DNA from: Moringa oleifera
Lineage: Eukaryota > Streptophyta > Magnoliopsida > Brassicales > Moringaceae
Reading direction: 5' to 3'
Length of the DNA: 64,000 bases
Assembly (NCBI GenBank): GCA_021397835.1
Contig: JAJFZO010000731.1
Coordinates: 868,001 to 932,000 of the forward strand
Shown here: positions 24,000-35,700 of the stretch, piece after piece
Position numbering within the stretch: the stretch's first letter is position 1
How the letters are laid out: each line of letters starts with the position of its first letter
Program-made: the position numbers and the translations under genes
Notes under the pieces: model-generated
Database searches by the model: none
Seen by the model: only the letters and a program-made list of their open reading frames with translations
What the model was told of the DNA's origin: nothing

Positions 24000-24198
24000 T
24001 AAAAGTAAATTAATTAAAAATAGATTTAGCAACGAAGATAGCGTCTGTCTCTAACGTGTGTCGTTAATTTGTCATTATTTCGTCACTATAATAAAATTTT
24101 TATTTTGTAATAAATCTGTAGCTATTCTGTTATTATATAGCGACTGACAAAATCAGTCGGTATATTGTGTCGTTATTTTTTATTTTTTTTTTGTAGTG
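24000..24198. repeat. CACTA right subterminal repeat region
   Basis: It contains tagcaacgaagatagcg, tctgtctctaacg, tgtcgttaatt, tagcgactgac and tgtcgttatt words matching those of the left end, and finishes in the T-tract plus gtagtg terminus. Confidence 0.8.
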
Positions 24199-27100
24199 TT
24201 AGTTTCACAACTTGACCTACTTAGAATTTGCAGTACTTGTAAGTCATGCTTTGAGTTTTGTACTTCTCTAGTCAGTGTTTGTATATGTAATCATTTCAGA
24301 TGAGCACTAATAACTTTTGTACTTACCTGTTATGACTAAACAAGATGCTATTTTAATATATTTCATGTTCATTACTAAAATGAATTAACCATAGGTAGTT
24401 CAATAATCTTTAGGACTGCACTTTACAATTGCTTTGATGTGATATTAATTCAATTTTCTTTGGTTGCTCAAAGTTCTCCTTCTATTGATATAAGCATTAT
24501 GTTTTTATATGAAAAATAAGCATTTAAATATTCTCTAGAACTACACTTTACAATTGCTACATATTACATTAAATATCCATTTGATAGCTTAAGTTCTTTT
24601 TTTATTAGTATAAACATTTTGTTTTTATACGAAAAAGACAGTTAAATATTTGTATAGCCGTGCTTTAAAGCTGCTATTGGTGTAATATTAAATGAAATAC
24701 ATTTGATAACTTACAATTTTCCTTCTATTAATATAAATATTTTGTTTTTATATGAAAAAATGGTCAGTTAAAATATTCTTTAGGATTATACTTTGCAATA
24801 TGCCACTGAATTTTCTTTAAATTGTATATTATTTTTTTTTGTTTGTATAAACATTTTGTTGTTATATGAAGTAATGTTAAAAAATGCTTATCTTAGATGA
24901 AACGTTATAATTTTGAAAAGTTTAGTTGCATAAACTAATCAAAACATTATTTAGTCTCCTTATTCATCTATATTTCATCTTTCCTATAGGCATACAATTG
25001 ATTAGAACTTGTACTACACTAGAATGAAGTTAACTACAGTAACCTCCATAGTGGCAATTGTAATGTTTTTCCTGCCTTAGCATTTTCAATGGCTTGGATA
25101 TTTAGGTAATAACCATGTAGTAACCAATGAAACTAAAGAGACTTAGTACATTGTTTTGTAGAGTAGAGGAATGAAAGGGTTACGTTTCTTCTTTTAACAT
25201 TTGGATGCGGGGAATAATTTGTGCAAGGATCCCTTATTATGTTCAAGGAGTGATAATAAAGGTTAGGGGTAGTTTTTATGACTACATTTAATTCTTTAAG
25301 AATAGTACTTATTGCCATTATAAGCTCATTTATTTTGGTAGAGATAGTGTCTTTATTATTTAGTCTCTTCTTAAGTCCGCATCTTTCCTATAGATTAAGT
25401 AACCTAGATACTCTTGTTATGTTAGGATTTGTCATTTGGCTAAGCCTTGACAAAAAAATCTTAATTGAATTACATATATGTATATATGTTTTCTGATAGC
25501 AATCATTAACATTATCACAAAGAGTTGAAAAGAATTATCTTTTCATTTTTCATTAATAGAAAAATTTACTTTATTTCGATAAGATTTGAAAACAGGCAAT
25601 ATAGCATAATTTTCATCTGAAAATTAGGAGGCAACTATGAAAGGTACATATAATTAAGGTTAAAAGCTATTTACATGCATAGGATATGAAGTCCACCATA
25701 TAAAAATTAAAACATATCCTGGAAGTAGATATTTATAATCATCCACTGCTTTGATGTTAATGACAAACAACTCTTCACAATAGTCAATCAAGAAGTAATC
25801 TTACTCACTACTTGATAATCATTATACTCATAGCCAGTGTAGTGATCTTAAACTCTACTACATCTCAACCTTTTCTGTCCTCTAATCCACTTTCCTTATC
25901 TAAATCACCACTTTTCTCTAGAATCATGGTTGGCTATTGGCCCTCATAGCATGAACTTCTTCAATAAAATTCCCACTCAATAGTTCACCTTTTCATCTTC
26001 ATTGACCCATTCTTTTATTATCTCAACTCGGGGCATCATGATCCAATTAATTCCTACACACATTAGCTGATTTGCTAATAAACATAGTTTAGTGTTACTT
26101 GTGTTTGGTATTAATTACTACTAAGATCATACCTAAGAGATATGTTCTTAGATTTTTCGTTAGTGCCTAATAGGTTGAATCATATCTTGTATTAACACAT
26201 GCTCTTTGAATGGCAATCAGATGATATTTATAATATTATAAAGCAATAAAGCTATATTGTGCAGAGATTACTCTTGAACCTAGGCCACTACTTAGTATTG
26301 ACACAAAGATCATAGCTTGTTTAGATCTTGATGGTAAAAAATGGTATGATTTCTACTCTTTTTTGGCCTATGTAAATAAAGCCAATGGGTATGTTTATGA
26401 TTCTTTCTTAGAAGCGTTGCTTACTCTTTATATTAGTAACTATTTGCAAACATTAGATTAAGATGTGTTCTCTCTTTGACATCCATAATTTCTAAAAAAA
26501 TTTACAATTAATGAAAGTAGAACAATATTAATTTGCAACTTATTTTAATTGCAACATCAGCAATGGGTTCTTTATAGATAAATTTTTCTTAGATGTCTTT
26601 TTTGGTCTTTTTTTCTATTCATGAATATCAAATCATGAGTAATGTGACCAACTCGTAAGCCCGTTGTTCAACATGTAAGTTATGCGCTTTTATTCCTATA
26701 GGATATTTCAATAATATTTTGGAGTATGTCAGAATTAGAGCCCCATTGTACTTCTTCATGAATAACAATCTAGGTATGATTCTACATTAAACCATCAAAA
26801 TATTTTATATATAATATTTGGATAATAAGGTTCTTGCTTTTGCACATCATGACATTATTTATGTATTGTTCATTTCATAGGCTTTGCAAATTTGGAATAT
26901 GAGAATGAAAGTTAAGTAAATTACTATTTTTTTTTTGTTTTTATATTTAATAGATTCATAATGTATCAAGTACTGATACAGTTGTTTCACAAAATGATGA
27001 ATGTCTCGTGTTTGAACTTTTAAAGGTAAGTATTATTTATATGTTCTTGCAAAATACTACTTGTCTTTTATATATGATTCTTATATGTTTTTTTTATTTT

Positions 27101-27560
27101 CTAGATCACACATTATGAATTAACTATTATTTGTTGGCGATTTTAACAAATGGTTGTTTATAAAGTTAATGTGTTAGCTTTTAGTGCTTTAAATTTAGAA
27201 GTATTAGTCGAATTGTTACATTAAATTGTGTTTTCATTAATGAGATTTTAACATTTGGATACATTTTGTTATGTAAAAAGATATAAACAATATTTTTGTT
27301 ACTTAGATGACTTTAATATTATAAGTCATAAATTTTTAATTTTTTATACTTTAACTTATAATTTTTAAAAATAAATAATAGCAATTCATTGATTGCATTA
27401 AAATGACTTTTTTAGTGGTTCTTGTTCAATGGTCAATAAATGATAATTTATAATCATTTTAGAAATGATTACTTAATGGTTGGTATATAACCATTTATAA
27501 TCTTTTTAGTGGAGGTGGCTAACTATTTTAATAAATTTATAATTTGGTCTATAACAGTAA
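24199..27560. other. AT-rich region without a recognisable gene
   Basis: It starts with the right TTA target duplication and a short stretch that must once have joined 14975. Apart from the tandem repeat at 24405-24890 I recognise no coding domain. A 72-residue hydrophobic open frame at 25278-25496 has no family features and is probably chance. Confidence 0.5.
24405..24890. repeat. Tandem repeat, period near 120-125 bases, four units
   Basis: Each unit has a ctttacaattgct-like word, an attaaat word and a closing attagtataaacattttgttt run. Units start at about 24407, 24531, 24650 and 24774, with roughly 25-30 percent divergence by eye. Confidence 0.75.
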
Positions 27561-27589
27561 TTATATTGACATTTAACAATAAAAAATAT

Positions 27590-27962
27590 TATCATTAACA
27601 AAATATCTTAGTGACAATTGTTAATTCTCACAAACAATACGAAAGTTGACTTACTTTTATCGATAATTATTAATTAGTTTAATAAATGTCATTAAATATA
27701 TCTACATTTAGCAGCAATTGTTAATTACCGTAAACTAAACAAAGATCAATTTACTTTTAATAGTAATTAACAAAAATTACCGCATAATCTTCTTGCGGTA
27801 ATTTTTCGTTTTTACCAACAATCATCACAATTTTCGTTATAGAGCTTTCTCGATCCCAGTTACATTGACTTTTAAATAATTATTGGTAAAGATCTTAATG
27901 AAAATTATAATTATCACTAAAAACTAAAATAATTATCGTTATAAACCTTTTATGTTGTAGTG
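27590..27962. mobile_element. Probable right end of a CACTA-like non-autonomous element
   Basis: The end gttgtagtg (27954-27962) is CACTACAAC on the minus strand. Inside are repeated attaccg / cggtaat / taccaacaat words and an 11-base perfect hairpin (27774-27784 with 27794-27804, aaattaccgca). The gypsy integrase homology begins immediately after 27962. The left end was not identified, so the element size is unknown. Confidence 0.5.
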
Positions 27963-30300
27963 ATATTCAATACAATCTCTTTCTAATATAATCCAATAGT
28001 ATCTTACTGTTATTATTTGGTATGTCATCATATGGCCATTTGCATGTAAACCACAAACTCCTTTGTGTATTTCTCTAATGATATTTTCTACTTCTTTCTC
28101 ATCCATGCAACAGAGTAGAATATGGTCAAATTTTTTTTGCATAAATATTCTCCATTCAAAATAAAATTGATAATTCTTCTCAAATATTTTTTTTGGTCAA
28201 TTTCTATTATTTTTTCTTGGTATGCTTGATTTTTAATAAATCATTTAATATCATAAAACCAAGGTTGTCTATCTTTCTCTTTTTTTATAGCCATGCAATA
28301 TGTTGGAGATTCTTTAATACTCATCTTTACCGATAGTATACTTCTTTTGGACTATTGACTTAGAACATTGCCGCAAAAGTAGCCAATGCATTCACAATTT
28401 GATTGTCCTATCTAGGAAGATAGTGGAAAGAAATTTCTTCAAAATCTATGAGTATTTTTTTTTTTTTACACTTATGCTATTTTATCAAAATAAGATGTCG
28501 AGTCATCTATTCACCTTTCAATTGACAAATCACAAGAGCAGAATCTCCATATATTTTTAACTTAGTTATTCTTTTCTGCATGGTGGTTGTTAATCTTAAT
28601 ATACATGCTTCATATTCAACTATATTGTTGTAGAATTAAAGTCTAATTTGGCTATAAAAAGACAATATTATTTGTCTAGAGAAATTAAAACAGCTTTAAT
28701 TTTATGCCTCATTGCATTTGAAGCTCCATCAAATACATCTCTCATCCTTGCGATTCATTCATTTTCTCCTAAAAACAAGCAATGAGGTCCTCATTTGAGA
28801 AATCAAACTGTATAAGCTAATAATCTTCAATAGCTTTGTCACCCAAAAATCCATTATTGTGCTTCCCTTGATTGCTTTTCGAGATATGTATATCAATTCA
28901 TATTTTAACAATAATACCTACGATCTTGCTAGTCTCCTTGATAAAGAAGGTTTTTCAAATAAAAATTTGATTGGATCAAGTTTTGCAATGACCCAAATAG
29001 CATAGCTAAGTAAGTATTGGCAAAATCGATGAGTAGCCCAAGCCAATGAACAATAGATCTTTTTGATTAATGAATAATCACATTCATAATTGGCAAAATT
29101 TTTGCTCATATAGTATGTAGCTTGCTTTTTTTTGCTTGTTTCATCCAATTGAGTTAATACGCATAATGAACCTTCATGTACAATTAGGTATAGAATTAAA
29201 GGCTTCTATTAACACTAGTGCATTTGATAAATACACCTTTACTTTGTCAAATGCGACTTGATATTCATCGTTCCATTATTCTGGATTATGCTTTCGTAAT
29301 AACCAAAGATAGGATCGTGAATCTTAGTCAATTGCGAAATAAATCTGAAAATGTAATTTAATTTCCTTAAGAATCCTTGAACTTCCTTAATTATTCCCGA
29401 GGAAAGAAATTTGTATTGCCTTTACTTTGCTTAAATTCACATGGATTCTTTTTTTACTAACTAGAAATTCCAATAATATTTTAGATTTTACTCTAATACA
29501 TTTATTGGGATTTAATCTTAGCGTATATTACCTTTATCTTTTAAAGAGCTTTCTTAAATCTTCAACATGATCTTCATTTCTTTTGAATTTGACTATCATA
29601 TCATCCATGTATACCTCAATAGATTTGTGCATCATGTCATGGAATAAAGTGATCATAGCTCTTTGATTAGTTTGTCCCAACATTTTTTTAAACTGAAAGA
29701 CATCATCTTGTAACAAAATATACCCCACATTGTAATAAGTATTGTTTTTCATATCTTTTATAGCCATATGGATCTGATTATATCCAGAATATCTATCCAT
29801 GAAAGAAAACATTGAAAACTTAGTTGTATTATTTACCGGTGTGTTAATATAGGGTAAGGGAATATTATCTTTATAGTATGTCACTACATGCATACTCGAC
29901 AATCTTTCTTGAAAACTGATACAATGTTAGCTACCCATTCAGGATATGTTGCCACAATAATAAACCCTACATTTAACAATTTTTGGACTTTTTTTTCTTA
30001 GTTTTAACAACACTTATAGTTTCATCATTCTTAACGTTTGTTGGATGGGAGGGCAATTTGATTTTAAAGGCAATTTGTGCTTGATAATTGTTTTGTCCAG
30101 CCTCGACATATCCTTGTATGACCAAGTAAAGACACCAATACATTCTTTCATTAATTCAATCCAGACTTTTTTTATTGAAGAAAAAATCAATGTTCTAATT
30201 TTAACCTCTTTCTTTTCCTCTTTGGTGTCTGGACTCATCATTTTAGTTTCTTCTTCATGAAGTAAATTTTTTTTTTCTTCTCGAATAATCTGCCTTTTAT
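27963..30300 (-). pseudogene. Ty3/gypsy pol fragment (RT, RNase H, integrase zinc motif), decayed
   Basis: From right to left on the minus strand: the pre-RT linker ECIGVFTWSYKDMSRLD and IIKHKLPLKSNCPP (30241-30014); RT blocks FSMFSFMDRYSGYNQIHMA, QRAMITLFHDMMHKSIEVYM and DDMIVKFKRNEDHVE (29902-29534), where YMDD is the catalytic box; an RNase H entry region ATYYMSKNFANYECDYSLIK and AKLDPIKFLFEKP (29148-28918); and the integrase zinc-type HANGHMMTYQIITVRYYWI (28142-27963). Many stops are present. The block order is that of gypsy pol. The fragment is cut at 27962 by the CACTA-like end, and no LTRs were paired. Confidence 0.85.
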
Positions 30301-32600
30301 TTTTGCCAAAAGTTTGTTATTTTCATCATACACCTTAGCATCAAGTTCTCTAAGGAATTTTATTATTCCAATTTTAGATTCTTGATTTTAAAATCCAAAC
30401 AATTAAAATTGGATGTGTCACTAACAGAATTATAAAGCCTAGTTAAAATTTTAAAATAATTTTTAGAACCTTTCTAAAATTTTTGATTGAAACACATAAG
30501 ACAAAAAAACTTGTTCCAACAGTTTCACTTGTGCTGTTGTCCTCTCTAATTTAACTATGCATCAGTAACTCTCTTTAATTTCTATGTTTTCTTGTCTGTT
30601 TGTACAATTGTTAATTCTGCTTTGTTATTGCATTTTTTTTTTCATTAGTCTAAAACATGAACGCTGCATAGGAACTACAATATCATGTTTTTAATTAAAA
30701 TTTTATATTAATTATTATATAAAATAAAATTTACAGTAAAATTTTTATATTTATTTTACGTTATTAATTAAATTTTTATATTTAAAAAGTGATCATCTAT
30801 CAATTTAGATTAAATTAAATTTTATTAAAAAATTTTAAAAATAAGAATATTCAAATTAAAAATTTTATACATAAAATTTTAACTTAAAATTTTTCACAAA
30901 AGTAAAAAAAATATTCAAACTATCATTATACAAAATTTTAGAAATTTTTAAATATCAAAAATGTATTTTTTAAAATTTATATTATCAAAAATTTTAAAAA
31001 TTTATAAAAAAATTAGATGTTACATCGAAATTATTCAAATCTTAGGTTGGGCCAAAATTAGAGAGAAAAATTTATTTGTATAATTTTTTAGCAATTTTAA
31101 TAACAAAAATATCTTTAATTTTGTATAATCATTTGAATTAATGTCTAATTTTAAATTAATTTGATAAATCAAAGTTAAATTTATTATTTTTTAAACATGA
31201 GGATTTAATTGGTAATATAAAGCAAACATTAATATTTTATATAACTTTTACTCTTAAATTTATATGTCTTATATATTACGAATTAATTTTTAATGATATT
31301 ATTTATTATTAATATATAATTTTTTATAAATTAATCTATAAGTATCAGTTTATATAATTAAATTTTTTGGTAATAAATGAAGTCATGTTTTTTTAAAATT
31401 AATTTTTTGCACCAAATTATTTTATAGTTTTTAATTAAAATAAAATAATTATAAGAATTAATAGTAAGCTGTTAAAAAAAATGATATGAACATGTTGGAC
31501 TTTCACAAATCTAATTAAAATGCATTTTGTATGACTCTTTTAAGAATAAAATCAACATACCTTAAAAATTAAAAAAGTATTAATCTTATATATGTAAAAC
31601 TAATATTTTAAAAAATAACAAAATAAAATCAACATACCATCACATATATGTTGCCCAAAAAAAAAAAAACTTTCATTATAACAAATATAAAAAAGGTACG
31701 CTTAATAAATAATAATGATTAAGTTTGGATTTGTCGTGAGCACGTAAAAAATTAATATATATCTATATTTTATTGTTATAGTTAATAATACATAAAATTA
31801 TAAATTATAAAAATTATAAAAAGAGAATCTAAATATTTTAAATACTTATTCTTTACTTTTATTTAAATAAAATAAAATAAAATCAAAAACAAAAAAAATT
31901 AAATAAACTTAACTTTTTAATTTATTTTTTTAGGGGAAAAGTGCAAAGAGTCTTGGTCAGAGCAAGTCACCCTATTCAATTGCCAGTTAGAGTTCTGACT
32001 ATAGTCAGGTTCCAGACCCAGGCCGTGAGGCTTTCCCGTAGATGCCCCTGAAGGAATCCCATTCTAAACTTCACGGACAAAACTCGAACTTTTATTAAAT
32101 AATTATATATATAATGATTCATATTTTAAAATTAAATTCAATGTTAAATTTAAAGTTTCAACTATGAATTGATACTCAATCTAAAATTTGGATTTATCAG
32201 TAAATTAAATTTTATAAATATTTTGGTAAAAAATTATAAAATTAATATATTTAAAATTTCAATTAATAAAGTAAATAAAAATGCTTTAATAGATAAATTT
32301 CATTAAAATTAAAACTTTAAATTATATCAATAAAAACATGAATAGATATTTTTAAAATTTAAAATTATAAAATATTATATATATGTATATTATATGTATA
32401 TTGATTATTGATTAGTAAGTATTTTTCCGTAACAATTATTATGTTGTCAATTATAAAATGCATATTAATACTGAATAATAAAAATAAAATAATATAAATA
32501 ACAAAATAAAAAATTTAATGATATTTGTATTTCAGCTATAAATTCAAGATTCAAATGAAATAAATGAACATTATTTTTCAAAATTACTTACAAGTGATTA
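30300..32600. other. AT-rich gene desert with one GC-richer patch
   Basis: Long A/T runs with no coding potential were seen. The exception is about 31932-32100, which is clearly GC-richer and contains ggttccagaccca (near 32009), faintly like a tRNA-type B box but without an A box. It may be a remnant of a short repeat, but nothing firm can be said. Confidence 0.5.
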
Positions 32601-32782
32601 ATTAAAAATAAATAAATAATGGATTGGAGTGTTACCCGTCCAGTTTAGATTTTGAGACGCTCGAAACTGCCCGCGTGGACACGAGGAAACGATAGCCACC
32701 ATTTGGATAAGGAGTCGTCAGAATCAAAAGACGCAGAGACACAGCGGCAGCAACAACCTCACTATCAACTCAAACCACCGCA
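32600..32782 (+). promoter_or_regulatory. HCF136: HCF136 promoter-proximal and 5-prime UTR region
   Basis: GC content rises sharply from about 32635. A GGATAAGG I-box-like word, common in promoters of light-regulated photosynthesis genes, lies at 32705-32712. The purine-rich, CAA-rich stretch just before the ATG at 32783 looks like a plant 5-prime leader. The transcription start is not determined. Confidence 0.4.
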
Positions 32783-35700
32783 ATGACGACTCTGCAACTC
32801 AGTGACTACTATAATCCATCATTGCTTCTAAAACCTTCTTTCACATCTCGCTTTATTCCTCATCTTCTCAACATCTCCCGAGCCCCGCAGCGCCACCAGC
32901 ACCAGCACCGTCTGGTCACCAAGGCTTCTCTCCAACACCAATCCCCATCCCCGTCACCGCTCAGTCGCAGACACTTTATGTCCCAAACAGCCGCATTTTC
33001 ACTGGGCGTCGCTCCTCTGATCGGTCTTCAGAAGGAGGCAAAATCCGAGGAGCAGCTTTCAGAATGGGAGAGAGTGTACCTTCCTATCGATCCAGGCGTC
33101 GTTCTTCTTGATCTTGCTTTCGTCCCTGACGACTTGAACCACGGTTAGTTTCTTTCTTTTCCCTAATCTTTATGTTTGGTTCTTAAGACAATGAAAAGAA
33201 AAGCTGAGTTGCAAGTGGGCAGTGCCCGAGAGTTGGCTTGTTTGAGCTGAACCTTTAAGGTGATTTTTCGTAAGCGGTACCCATATCCTATAGAATTAGC
33301 AGACAACCTGTATTCTAGAATCAAATGAACTTTTCCACGTTTAATAATTTTTTTACAGGTTTTCTGCTTATCCTATCAAGTATTAAGTGACATTGGTTGT
33401 TTGTTTTTAAGCTTTTCCTTTTCTGCTGTGATGTACTGGGCTTTTGTATCGTGTCTGAAGAATTATGGTTATCATTTCTTTTAGGATTATTCTTTATTTT
33501 CAAGGCCATAACCATAAGACAGAGTCTTGGAATTCTCTTTTGTTGGCATGATAGGCTTCCTACTTGGAACCAGACAAACCATTTTGGAGACAAAAGATGG
33601 CGGAAACACATGGGTTCCACGGTCCATACCATCAGCTGAAGAGGAAGATTTTAATTACAGATTTAATTCAATCAGCTTCAAAGGAAAAGAGGGATGGATT
33701 GTTGGGAAACCTGCTATTTTGTTGTACACTTCCGATGCCGGAGAAAGCTGGGAGAGGATACCTTTAAGCGCTCAACTTCCTGGAGATATGGTAAGCTTAT
33801 TTTATATCCCTTTCATCTTTGACTAGAATGAGCTTGATATCTACACATAAGAAGGAAAGCAGTTTTTATTGTCATAAGGTTGTGTTATAGCATACTGGTG
33901 GTCAAACCACCATCAAATTTATATCTTCTTTGAATTAATGAAAAGGTATGTGCCCAATCGTTTATATCATGAATAGAAGATTGAAGATTCTGAACTTAAT
34001 TTAGTAAATAGAGGCTCTTTGAAAAGCCATGTTGATATAACCTTTTGCTAGCAATGGATAATTTGCATAGTAACAAGAATAAGATTAGCTTTCCTATTCC
34101 ATTCTTAGAAAATTGATTGTAGTTCATATTGAATTAGCTTGCTATTACTCGCAGAAGTTGCCAAGAATGCATTTCTATATGGAATGCTTGAAGTAAGAAG
34201 TGGGTTTGTCTTCTCTTGCTTGCTGTGGCTGAGCTTGGGGCCAAGTTTGAAATTAAGCTGTCATATTAAAATGGTCGACATTTTCTTCTAATACTGTTAG
34301 GAATTCTTCGGACAAATTAATTCACCTCAAAATAATTGAAGTTGAATGTGGTTTATCCAGATGGAAAATACTATTAAATTGTAGAAAGTATTGAAAGTGA
34401 GTGTTAAAAAGCCTTGGTAAGTCAGAAGGGGGAGGAGTAATTTGAACTTTTTGAGACTAGGTAAAACAATGGGTGTTATGCTGCATTGATTGCAAACGAA
34501 AAGGTGAGGCCAGTAGTTCAGTTTTGCAAAATATAATGTTCAATCCAACATTACAGAAAATTCCTGCATCTTTTATTATAATATCATGATGGTAATGATA
34601 TGTTTTGTAAGAAGCAATCCAATTGTATAATGCATGACAACTTGATAAAGCAGGGTAAATATGCCTGCACAATTTCTGTTTTCACCATTAGTTATAGACT
34701 GGAACTAGAACATCTACCAATCACACTGCACAAGACATGTATTCATGTGTAAATGTACATACATCTGTCAGTGCATGAGTGCGCAAATACTATCCAGTTT
34801 TCTTCTAATTTTAGTTTTCCTATGTTCCTTGACACTTTCTAGGATGTAAATTTTACAGAACAGTTCCAGTTTTATTCTATGTTTTTGCGGATATTTGAAA
34901 CATTTGTTTTGTCACATATTAGAAGGTTGCATTAGGTCATTCTAAGCGCAATACCTGTAGGTATACATAAAGGCAACTGGAGAAAAGAGTGCAGAGATGG
35001 TGACTGACGAAGGTGCGATATATGTTACATCAAACAGGGGCTACAATTGGAGGGCTGCTGTTCAGGAGACTGTTTCAGCTACACTAAATAGGTGTGTTTA
35101 CTTTTGTTTAGCTGTGCCAAAAACACAAAGCAGAAAGTTGGTCTTGACATGTCATCAAAGCATATGAATATGTTGTATCTCATCCTATCTGAGCAATTCC
35201 TTAAAGCATAAATGAAGTTACGCAAAAATTTTATTGATTGTGAACTAATTATGTTTTTATTATCATGACTATCTTTTGAGGCCCTCAATTTTTTTCTACT
35301 ATGAGAAACAAACAGTGTTGTTGCTATTAGGAGAAGAATATTGAAGGCTTGTATAAGAAGGAAAGAAGCAAATCTCTAGGACTGAAGAAAGATTATGAAA
35401 TCAAAATGAAAAGTTTGTGTTGAACCTTATGATTGAGTAATTCTCAGGTTGAACTTGAGCAATTTTTTCCAATAGAATTAGATCTTAGGGGCTTTCTCAT
35501 TGTTTCCTGACAATCTTGCAGTTTGTGGAATCTCATGAAAACATTTTGGACATCATTATTTGGGAAAAAAGTTTTCTTTGCTCCATCAACAGAATAGATA
35601 ATTTAATTAATTTTTATCTTTAAGCTTTTGACCTCTTGTTTTTGTGGATTATGAAGTGCAGTTTCTCTCACTATCTGAATCTTTTCTTTTCATCCTTTCA

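Larger units (their letters stand above)
14979..24198 (-). mobile_element. CACTA (En/Spm) DNA transposon, about 9.2 kb, both ends present
   Basis: The right end reads tttttttttgtagtg (CACTACAAAAAA on the minus strand) at 24198. The left end is TATTACAAAAAA at 14979, which is CACTAC with two C-to-T changes. Both ends are followed inward by several hundred bases of short repeated words around tagcgacagat and tctgtcgctaa. TTA flanks both sides. Minus-strand genes of TNP2 and PF03004 type occupy 15530-20872, and 21600-24000 is the 5-prime region with tandem repeats. The genes carry stops, so the copy is non-autonomous now. Confidence 0.9.

Noticed and set aside
25278..25496. 72-residue hydrophobic open frame
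   Set aside because: Short, AT-rich region, no motif or context; chance is the simplest explanation.
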